A stretch of 12,399 bases of DNA. Source: an uncultured Flavihumibacter sp. (GTDB lineage Bacteria; Bacteroidota; Bacteroidia; Chitinophagales; Chitinophagaceae). The stretch lies in the NCBI GenBank assembly GCA_946481605.1, contig CAMLPA010000052.1:1-12399 (forward strand), read 5' to 3'. Every line of letters begins with the position of its first letter. The first letter of the stretch is position 1. This document shows positions 6,571 through 12,399 of the stretch, in pieces. The notes under the pieces are model-generated. The model had not been told where the DNA came from. It saw only the letters and a program-made list of their open reading frames with translations, and ran no database searches. The position numbers and the translations under genes are program-made.

Positions 6571-8757
6571 ATGATCATATCTGTATGGAGATACAGCCAC
6601 CTCGCACTGGCCGTATCTTCTTTTTTATTGCTCCTCCTCGCCTCCGTTACAGGAATTGTACTGGCTTTCGATCCTTTGACCGATAAAGCCAATGCTTACC
6701 GTGTGCAGGATCCTGCTGCCATTCGATTATCCGAAGCCGTTCCCATGCTGAAAGAAAAGTATGGAGATGTGCAGGAACTCCGCATGGAGAAAGGAGCGCT
6801 TGTGCTGTATTGGACCGATGAAGACGGAAATGGGAAAAAATCGTATGTTGATTCCCGTAATGGAAAAGAACTTGGAAATGTTGAAGAACAATCTTCTTTT
6901 TTTCAATGGGTAACGGCTTTGCACCGGTCACTTTTTCTGCACGAGACCGGGCGGTTACTGATGGGCGTTACCTGCTTTCTGCTGGTGCTTATTGTATTAT
7001 CAGGTATAATTCTGGTCGTTCAGCGGCAGAAAGGGATTCATCGTTTTTTTGCGAGGGTGGGGCACGAATCCGCGGCACAATACTTTCACGTGGTATTTGG
7101 CCGCATAGCGCTTTTCCCGATACTGCTCATCGCTTTTACCGGCGCGTATCTTTCAGCAACCGGATTTGGTTGGATCAGGGCGGAAACACCTTCGGTGGAA
7201 GTGGATTTCGATGCCATCAAAACTGAACCCGTATTGGATTGGAATAGTTTCACCATTTTTAAAAACCATTCACTCGCCGAACTGCAAACCCTGGAGTTCC
7301 CGTTCTCGGAGGATGTGGAAGATTATTTCACGGTAAAGTTCCACGACAGCACCATCGCCATCAACCAGGTGACCGGAGCCCCACTCGCGAAGGCGGCACA
7401 CAGTTCCGCGGCCCGGCTCAACGCCTGGAGCCTCGATTGGCATACTGGTCGGTCAGGCGCTGTATGGGCCATCATCCTGGCTATCTCCTGCGGGTATATC
7501 TTATTCTTTATCGGATCCGGGTTCCTCATTACCTTCCGGAGAAGAGCCAATAAGCAAAAGAATAAATTCAGGGCTAACGAATGTACCACCGTTATACTGG
7601 TGGGCTCAGAAAATGGCAGCACTTTGCGTTGCGCCGTTTCGGTTTCCAAACAATTGTCAGCGAATGGGGAGAAAGTTTGGCTCACAGATATGAACAACTA
7701 CAAGGTGTTCCCGGCCATGCAGCAACTGATCGTTTTCACCAGCACACATGGCCTGGGTGATCCACCTTCTAATGCGGGAAAGTTCCTTTCACGGCTTCAA
7801 AAAATACCACAAGCTCAACATGTAAATTTTGCTGTACTGGCATTTGGTTCGCGCAGTTATGATGATTTCTGCCGCTTTGGCCTTGATGTGGATGCCGCGT
7901 TAAGAAAACAGGAATGGGCGCAACCCATAATGGACGTTCATACCGTAAATGACCGTTCCCCCGAAGACTATGCCACCTGGTGCAAACTGTATGCGGCGGT
8001 TTCCGGGCAATCCGTGGAACCGGATGCGAAACTGTTTCCGGCGCACCACCTTCACCTGCCTTCATTTACCGTGGTGCAAAAAAGTGATGCTACGGAACCC
8101 GACTATGCTTTCGAAATTACATTACTGCCCAAAAAGAAAATGAAGGTCCGCTCCGGTGACCTGCTGGCCATCTATCCCGCCAATGACCACCGGGAAAGAT
8201 TGTATTCGATTGGTATGTTGGGAGAGGCAATTCACCTCAGTCTCAAACTTCATCCGGAAGGACTGGGTTCAACGTTCCTCGACCAACTCCAGGTAGATGA
8301 TACATTGAAGGCGCGTATCGTGGAGAACCGGCATTTCCATTTTCCCGGAGGTAAAAATCCCGTGATCATGATCTCGAACGGAACGGGTATTGCTCCTTTC
8401 CTCGGCATGATCGGCGAAAATAAGAAGGGAAGAATACTCCATCTCTATACCGGATTCAGGTACAAATATTCGCTTGACCGTTACCGTGAATTATTAGCGG
8501 GTTACGAAGCGGACGGCCGTTTGTCAGAGCTACACGAAGCATACTCCAGAGAAGCTTCGCGCATGTATGTAACCGATATACTCGCGCGCGATACGGAGGA
8601 AATCGCGGAACTGCTTCGTGCAGGGGCGGTGGTGATGCTATGTGGTTCTCTTGCCATGCAGAAAGATGTATGCGCACTCCTCAGCAATATATGCCGTGAA
8701 AAAGAGTTGGGCGACATCTTACTGGAGAAAGGAAGGCTGCTCACCGATTGCTATTGA
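6571..8757 (+). CDS. PepSY transmembrane / flavodoxin / CysJ-like FAD-NADPH reductase fusion
   Basis: This 728-residue inner-membrane flavoprotein is predicted to move electrons from cytoplasmic NADPH across the membrane. The PepSY-associated membrane module (1-325) has helices near 10-33, 127-150, 172-196 and 297-322 with periplasmic loops between. His10, His118 (ALHRSLF), His173 (YFHVVFGR) and His291 (LDWHTGR) are candidate heme ligands. A flavodoxin-like FMN domain follows (340-475; GSENGSTLRC, STHGLGDPPSNAGKF, AFGSRSYDDF). The FAD/NADPH module (about 495-728) shows RLYSIGM (543-549), GLGSTFL (564-570), NGTGIAPFLGM (603-613) and VMLCGSLAMQKDV (688-700). It ends in a terminal Tyr, as CysJ does. 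The linker between FMN and FAD modules is short, without the full helical connecting domain of CysJ. Related PepSY fusions are linked to iron or siderophore reduction and to extracytosolic electron transfer. The start at 6571 puts the first helix at the N-terminus as expected. Confidence 0.93.
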   Translation: MIISVWRYSHLALAVSSFLLLLLASVTGIVLAFDPLTDKANAYRVQDPAAIRLSEAVPMLKEKYGDVQELRMEKGALVLYWTDEDGNGKKSYVDSRNGKELGNVEEQSSFFQWVTALHRSLFLHETGRLLMGVTCFLLVLIVLSGIILVVQRQKGIHRFFARVGHESAAQYFHVVFGRIALFPILLIAFTGAYLSATGFGWIRAETPSVEVDFDAIKTEPVLDWNSFTIFKNHSLAELQTLEFPFSEDVEDYFTVKFHDSTIAINQVTGAPLAKAAHSSAARLNAWSLDWHTGRSGAVWAIILAISCGYILFFIGSGFLITFRRRANKQKNKFRANECTTVILVGSENGSTLRCAVSVSKQLSANGEKVWLTDMNNYKVFPAMQQLIVFTSTHGLGDPPSNAGKFLSRLQKIPQAQHVNFAVLAFGSRSYDDFCRFGLDVDAALRKQEWAQPIMDVHTVNDRSPEDYATWCKLYAAVSGQSVEPDAKLFPAHHLHLPSFTVVQKSDATEPDYAFEITLLPKKKMKVRSGDLLAIYPANDHRERLYSIGMLGEAIHLSLKLHPEGLGSTFLDQLQVDDTLKARIVENRHFHFPGGKNPVIMISNGTGIAPFLGMIGENKKGRILHLYTGFRYKYSLDRYRELLAGYEADGRLSELHEAYSREASRMYVTDILARDTEEIAELLRAGAVVMLCGSLAMQKDVCALLSNICREKELGDILLEKGRLLTDCY

Positions 8758-8764
8758 GCCAGCG

Positions 8765-9766
8765 TTAATCGTTGTTTTTTACGCGGTATGTTTCCAGCGG
8801 AATACTTGCTGAGTGAACGAATTTTCCTTTATCGGTGGCCATGATATAGGTATAGCCCGGAATTTTTTTCAGTAGTTTTTTGCCTTTCTTTTCTCCTAAT
8901 ACCATGATGGAAGTGCTGAATCCATTTGCCAGTTCCGCACTTGGGCCGAATACGGTTACGCTTGATAAACCTGTGGCCGGATAACCAGTTGCCGGGTTGA
9001 TGATGTGCGAATACCTTTTCCCATTGATCTCCGCGTACTTTTCATAACTGCCGGAAGTAACCGCGGCTCCGGATTTTTCGAGTGGAATGATCGCGTACAG
9101 GTCACCACGGTTGAACGGATGCGCGAGCCCGATCATCCAGGGGCTGCCATCAGGTTTCCTGCCCCAGGTATTCATGTCGCCCGATCCGTTCACGATGCCT
9201 GCTTTCACCCCGCGCGCCAGCATCATTTCACGGCACCTGTCTGCCGCGTAACCTTCTCCCAGCGCGCCAAAGCCGATCTTCATGCCTTTTAACTTCAGGA
9301 AGACGGTGGAATGTACCGTATCTATTTCAATGTTCTTGTAACCCACTTTCGCCTTCGCTTTTTTCACCGCTGCGCGGGAAGGCATTTCCATTTCGGAACC
9401 ATCGAATTTCCAGATTTTTTCCATGGCCGCGAAACTGATGTCGAAGGCGCCGTTCGTTAATTTAGACAGCTCCAATGCGCGTTGCGTGAGGGCGATTACT
9501 TCTTTGTCTACTTTCACCGGTGCGATGCCCGCCTGCTGGTTTACCCGTGAAACCTGTGTGGTATCTATCCAATCCGAAATCAGGTATTCTATTCTTTTTA
9601 TTTCCGCAATCGCGTCATCAATCTGTTTTTCAGCTTTCAATGAATCTTCTGCAACAATCGTAATGTCGAACCTTGCGCCCATCAGCTTTACGGTGCGGCT
9701 GCGTTGGATTTGCGCTTCGGAAATATGGCAGAGGCAAACACCCAGGATCAAAAAGAAATATCTCAT
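8765..9766 (-). CDS. apbE: ApbE family FAD:protein FMN transferase, exported
   Basis: This 333-residue enzyme is predicted to transfer FMN from FAD onto Thr or Ser of periplasmic proteins in a Mg-dependent reaction. The N-terminal signal peptide (about 1-18, ending SEA-QI) indicates export. Family motifs in order are MGARFDITI (29-37), LISDWIDTTQVSRVN (62-76), NGAFDIS (105-111), GFGALGEGYAAD (165-176), NGSGDMNTWG (193-202), AVTSGSYEKY (235-244), SHIINPATGYP (253-263) and ELANGFSTSIMVLG (278-291). Two positions differ from the textbook enzymes: the Asp usual before the GEGYAAD loop is Gly165, and the metal-binding Asp of the ADA-ST motif is Asn281. I believe such variants occur in a Bacteroidota subgroup but cannot verify this here. 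It converges on the PepSY flavoprotein gene, with 7 bases between stops, and lies 26 bases downstream of the MocR gene, so it may be read from that promoter. The adjacent DUF2271 protein is its best candidate substrate. Confidence 0.93.
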   Translation of the reverse strand: MRYFFLILGVCLCHISEAQIQRSRTVKLMGARFDITIVAEDSLKAEKQIDDAIAEIKRIEYLISDWIDTTQVSRVNQQAGIAPVKVDKEVIALTQRALELSKLTNGAFDISFAAMEKIWKFDGSEMEMPSRAAVKKAKAKVGYKNIEIDTVHSTVFLKLKGMKIGFGALGEGYAADRCREMMLARGVKAGIVNGSGDMNTWGRKPDGSPWMIGLAHPFNRGDLYAIIPLEKSGAAVTSGSYEKYAEINGKRYSHIINPATGYPATGLSSVTVFGPSAELANGFSTSIMVLGEKKGKKLLKKIPGYTYIMATDKGKFVHSASIPLETYRVKNND

Positions 9767-9792
9767 GGTGCGAAGTTGGGAAGAAAAAACGA

Positions 9793-11208
9793 TCAGTACA
9801 TGTTTTTAATGAGCCTGCCCAGTTTTTTCAGGGCCTGCTCTGTTTTTGGGTTCCAGTGCACACCGTAACTGAGGCGCATGCAGTTGTTGAACTGGTTGTG
9901 TAAAGTGAACATGCGTCCGGGCGCTATGCTGATGTTCTGCTTTAGCGCGGCATGATATACATCTACCGTATCAATTTTATGGTCGAGTTCCAGCCAGAGG
10001 ATGAAGCCGCCGTTGGGGCGACTCACTTTTGTAGTATCCGGAAAAGAATTTTCGATGGTGCTGATGAACCGCAGACTGTTATGATGCAGTGTACGCCGCA
10101 GGTTCCGAAGGTGGTGTTCGTAGCGGCCTTTCTCCAAAAAGTTCGCCACCACTTCCTGGGTAATGGTGGTGGAAGAGATGGAGTGCGTCATTTTCAGGTG
10201 GATGATTTTCTCTTTGAATTTTCCCGGCGCCACCCAGCCCACACGGTAACCCGGCGCCAATGTTTTGGAAACGGAACCGCACCACAAAACAAGTCCGGCC
10301 TCATCGAATGCCTTGCACGGTTTCGGACGGGATGCGCCGAAATATACTTCTCCGTAAAGATCATCTTCGATCAACGGAATGCCTTTCTCGGCGAGCATGC
10401 GCACCACGGCTCTTTTGTTTTCCTCCGGCATACAGGACCCCAAGGGATTGTTGAAATTGGTGATGAGCAGGCATACATTTATTTGGGGCAACACTTTTTT
10501 CAAGGCGTCAGGATCAACCCCCGTGAGCGGATGCGTAGGCAATTCCAGTACATTCAGCCCCAGACTTTTCGCCAGTTGAAGAATACCGAAATACACCGGG
10601 CTTTCCACGGCAATGGTATCGCCGGGTTTGGTGGTGGCCATCATACAATAGGAGAGCGCGTTCATAGTGCCCGCGGTAGTGACCACTTCTTCATCGGTCA
10701 GACTTCCACCCCAGGTGAAGGACCAGCGAGCGATGTCGCGGCGCAGTTTCAGGTTACCCTGGATGTCTTCGTACCCGGTTCCGCCTCCGGGCAAACTGCG
10801 CAGCGCCTCTACAAAACCTTTGTTCAGTTTCGCCACGGGCAGCAGTTGTTCATCGGGCACACCAAGCGATAAACGTACAATAGACGGATCGTTCAACGAA
10901 TGGTACACTTTCCCGATCAGGGCTTCCGTATCAGAGAAGTTCACGGTAGCCGAAGGTGTACTCATCCCCGGAATAGACAGTTTCTTCTTCAGCGCCGCGC
11001 TCACGAAAAAACCGGATTGTGGCCTCGATTCAATCATGCCCTTTCTTTCCAGCTCCAGGTATGCTTGCGTTGCCGTGTTCATGCTTACGCCCTGTTCACT
11101 GCATACTGTTCGGAGGGATGGAAGTTTGTCGCCGGGTTTTAACACTTCGTTCCGGATCTGCTTTTCGAGGGCGGTGGCGATGCCTTCGTATAAAAGTTCT
11201 TTTTTCAT
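9793..11208 (-). CDS. MocR-type transcriptional regulator (GntR winged helix fused to PLP aminotransferase domain)
   Basis: This 471-residue protein belongs to the GabR/PdxR/TauR group and is a likely regulator of the divergent EamA exporter. Residues 1-70 form a GntR winged helix-turn-helix (KPGDKLPSLRTVCSEQGVS at 24-42, then NTATQAYLELERKGMI and the wing SRPQSGFFV). The rest is a fold-type I aminotransferase domain. Visible residues include NNP (253-255), EDDLY (281-285, with a PLP-ring Asp), the SVSKTLAPGYRVGW segment with the Schiff-base lysine at 315, and the C-terminal RLSYGV with the carboxylate-binding Arg445. All PLP-binding residues are present, so it should bind PLP and sense an amino acid or amine. 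In known members the domain acts as a sensor rather than a metabolic enzyme. Two direct repeats just upstream of its own start are a candidate binding site, suggesting autoregulation as well. Confidence 0.94.
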   Translation of the reverse strand: MKKELLYEGIATALEKQIRNEVLKPGDKLPSLRTVCSEQGVSMNTATQAYLELERKGMIESRPQSGFFVSAALKKKLSIPGMSTPSATVNFSDTEALIGKVYHSLNDPSIVRLSLGVPDEQLLPVAKLNKGFVEALRSLPGGGTGYEDIQGNLKLRRDIARWSFTWGGSLTDEEVVTTAGTMNALSYCMMATTKPGDTIAVESPVYFGILQLAKSLGLNVLELPTHPLTGVDPDALKKVLPQINVCLLITNFNNPLGSCMPEENKRAVVRMLAEKGIPLIEDDLYGEVYFGASRPKPCKAFDEAGLVLWCGSVSKTLAPGYRVGWVAPGKFKEKIIHLKMTHSISSTTITQEVVANFLEKGRYEHHLRNLRRTLHHNSLRFISTIENSFPDTTKVSRPNGGFILWLELDHKIDTVDVYHAALKQNISIAPGRMFTLHNQFNNCMRLSYGVHWNPKTEQALKKLGRLIKNMY

Positions 11209-11212
11209 ATTT

Positions 11213-11228
11213 AAAACTGTACCCGTTA
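11213..11228. promoter_or_regulatory. Direct repeat 1 of a candidate MocR operator
   Basis: AAAACTGTACCCGTTA matches the second copy at 11237-11252 at 13 of 16 positions, all three differences being C/T transitions. It starts 5 bases upstream of the MocR start codon. MocR regulators such as GabR, PdxR and TauR characteristically bind direct repeats in the divergent region next to their own gene. Confidence 0.55.
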
Positions 11229-11236
11229 AAAGTATG

Positions 11237-11252
11237 AAAATTGTATCTGTTA
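11237..11252. promoter_or_regulatory. Direct repeat 2 of a candidate MocR operator
   Basis: AAAATTGTATCTGTTA is the second copy, offset exactly 24 bases from the first. This puts the two copies close to the same face of the helix, allowing for a small bend. It lies about 77 bases upstream of the EamA start codon. The bases between the copies include TAAAAGTA, whose complement TACTTTTA is near the -7 consensus, so binding here could block the MocR promoter. Confidence 0.55.
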
Positions 11253-11270
11253 TCGTCTTAGTTTTTTAAG

Positions 11271-11278
11271 GAATTTTG
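11271..11278 (+). promoter_or_regulatory. Weak candidate -7 promoter element for the EamA gene
   Basis: GAATTTTG differs from TAnnTTTG at one position and lies 50 bases before the EamA start, just downstream of the two direct repeats. No convincing TTG element sits at the usual distance; the closest is within the second repeat at 11241, which is too far upstream. Confidence 0.25.
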
Positions 11279-11328
11279 AGCCGGAATTATACGATAGCTG
11301 CCTGGAAAGACTTAGTAAATCAAGCATT

Positions 11329-12261
11329 ATGAACAAAGCATTAACGCGTGCATACCTTGCGCTGGCATTGGTATGCGTAGTTTGGGGCACTACTTATTTT
11401 TTCCTCCGGATCGGCGTGGAAACCATTCCTCCGTTTCTGTTTTCCGGCGTACGGCAGATGATTGCGGGCGGGCTGCTTATCGCGTTGCTGGCGCTCAGTG
11501 GTAATTTAAAAGGATTCAACTGGAAAGTGCTGCTGCACCAATCCATTCCGGGCATCCTGATGATCTCATTGGGCAACGGGGTCGTGGGGTGGAGCGAACA
11601 GTTCATCCCCAGCGGACTCGCGGCGCTCATCGTTTCTATTATGCCCGTGTACATTGTATTCATCGCATTTGTTTCAGGAGCCGATCGACGCGCATTGAAC
11701 GGCAGTATCCTGTTGGGTTTACTCCTCGGTTCTTTGGGCATCGTCCTCATGTTCAGCGATAACCTTTCCGATCTAGCCAACCCCAGTTATTTCTCCGGTA
11801 TGGTGATGGCTTTCATCGCCGCGCTGGCCTGGGCATCGGGTAGTGTGTTCTCCAAATACAGGCCTTCCGGCGCAGGCGCTATGGTGAATGCAGCCGCGCA
11901 AATGATTTCCGGCGGCTTCTTCCTGCTGCTGATGAGCGTTTTCCTGGACGACTACTCCAGGTTGGAACATGTTTCCTCAGAAAGCATCTGGTCGTTGATT
12001 TACCTGATTGTTGCGGGCTCCTTGTTAACCTATCCCTGCTTTATTTATGCACTTGAAAAATTGCCGGTAGGACTTTCTTCCATCTACGCCTATATCAATC
12101 CGTTTATCGCTTTGTTACTGGGCTTCTTTTTCCTGGAAGAGAAACTTACCTGGATCACATCGCTTGCCCTGCTGGCCGCGGTGGGCGGGGTGTTCTTCAT
12201 CAACAGGGGATACCGCGTTCCACGCATTGAAAAGAATAAAATAGCCGTTAGTAAAATCTGA
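11329..12261 (+). CDS. EamA/DMT family transporter, probable small-molecule exporter
   Basis: This 310-residue integral membrane protein has the ten-helix architecture of the drug/metabolite transporter superfamily, built from two EamA repeats. The first repeat opens with WGTTYFFLRIG (19-29) and includes PPFLFSGVRQMIAGG. The second begins near AALAWASGSVFSKY (about 164-177) and ends with the family signature FFFLEEKLTW before the last two helices. A short basic tail (about 295-310) follows. Members export amino acids, nucleosides or other metabolites; the substrate cannot be read from sequence. The divergent MocR gene is the expected local regulator, since MocR genes are commonly adjacent to EamA genes, and suggests an amino acid or amine ligand. 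A GNAT gene begins 4 bases after the stop, indicating an operon. Confidence 0.93.
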   Translation: MNKALTRAYLALALVCVVWGTTYFFLRIGVETIPPFLFSGVRQMIAGGLLIALLALSGNLKGFNWKVLLHQSIPGILMISLGNGVVGWSEQFIPSGLAALIVSIMPVYIVFIAFVSGADRRALNGSILLGLLLGSLGIVLMFSDNLSDLANPSYFSGMVMAFIAALAWASGSVFSKYRPSGAGAMVNAAAQMISGGFFLLLMSVFLDDYSRLEHVSSESIWSLIYLIVAGSLLTYPCFIYALEKLPVGLSSIYAYINPFIALLLGFFFLEEKLTWITSLALLAAVGGVFFINRGYRVPRIEKNKIAVSKI

Positions 12262-12265
12262 TGAT

Positions 12266-12399
12266 ATGCAAACTGATCTTACCATAAAAGAAACAATAAC
12301 AGCCGAATTGGTGCTGGAAGATTTTCAACCTGAATACGCCATTCATTTTGAACGCCTGAACAAGGCATGGCTGAACAAATATTTTGTAGTGGAACCCAT
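12266..12399 (+). CDS. GNAT family N-acetyltransferase, N-terminal fragment (cut by window edge)
   Basis: An open frame starts with ATG at 12266, 4 bases after the EamA stop, and runs off the window after 44 complete codons. The visible residues include FQPEYAIHFERLNKAWLNKY followed by FVVEP, which resembles the N-terminal part of GNAT acetyltransferases (FxxLNxxWLxxYFxxE). The acetyl-CoA loop would lie beyond the window. The ATG at 12261, overlapping the EamA stop, opens a frame that terminates after a few codons, so 12266 is the better start. Coupling to an exporter and a MocR regulator suggests a shared substrate, perhaps an amine or amino acid that is acetylated or exported. Confidence 0.75.
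   Translation, partial: MQTDLTIKETITAELVLEDFQPEYAIHFERLNKAWLNKYFVVEP

Noticed and set aside
9952..10872. A 306-codon open frame on the plus strand inside the MocR gene
   Set aside because: It is a shadow of the well-supported MocR coding sequence; the translation is rich in His, Phe and Arg with no family resemblance.

Overview
This window most likely comes from a Bacteroidota chromosome, plausibly a Chitinophagaceae-like genus. The protein families and their style fit: a Cys-anchored lipoprotein with a Ser/Thr/Glu-rich linker, DUF2271 and PepSY flavoprotein genes, and a MocR/EamA pair. Start codons mostly lack strong Shine-Dalgarno sequences, and TAnnTTTG-like -7 elements occur. The placement is inference from sequence style; there is no rRNA or other phylogenetic marker. 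I see no tRNA, rRNA, CRISPR array, insertion sequence or phage gene.

Region 1 (1-2947, + strand) is the distal part of a xanthine dehydrogenase-family molybdoenzyme operon of the PaoABC/YagTSR type. It holds the 3' part of the FAD subunit, with the four cysteines expected for its extra [4Fe-4S] cluster, and then the complete molybdopterin-binding catalytic subunit. The small [2Fe-2S] subunit is expected just left of the window.

Region 2 (2948-4376) begins with a convergent intergenic stretch. It carries a strong hairpin, probably a terminator, and two inverted copies of a 27-base repeat, one just after each flanking stop codon. Two minus-strand genes follow: a DUF1579 lipoprotein and a DUF1801 protein.

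Region 3 (4377-9766) is the most interesting part. A divergent intergenic region with a perfect 12-bp palindrome precedes a tight plus-strand operon: an exported ankyrin-repeat protein, an exported DUF2271 protein, and a 728-residue membrane flavoprotein that fuses a PepSY membrane module to flavodoxin and CysJ-like FAD/NADPH modules. An ApbE-type FAD:protein FMN transferase lies convergently 7 bases beyond. The DUF2271 protein contains TGAS inside a context resembling the ApbE flavinylation site. The set can therefore be read as a candidate transmembrane electron-transfer system: cytoplasmic NADPH to FAD to FMN to membrane heme to a covalently flavinylated periplasmic carrier, with the ankyrin protein as an accessory. 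The component families are known; this wiring is inference.

Region 4 (9793-12399) is a MocR-type regulator (GntR helix-turn-helix plus aminotransferase domain) on the minus strand, divergent from an EamA/DMT exporter that is followed 4 bases later by the start of a GNAT acetyltransferase. The 120-base divergent gap holds two 16-base direct repeats spaced 24 bases apart, a good candidate MocR operator. The apbE gene lies 26 bases downstream of the MocR gene on the same strand and could be co-transcribed with it.
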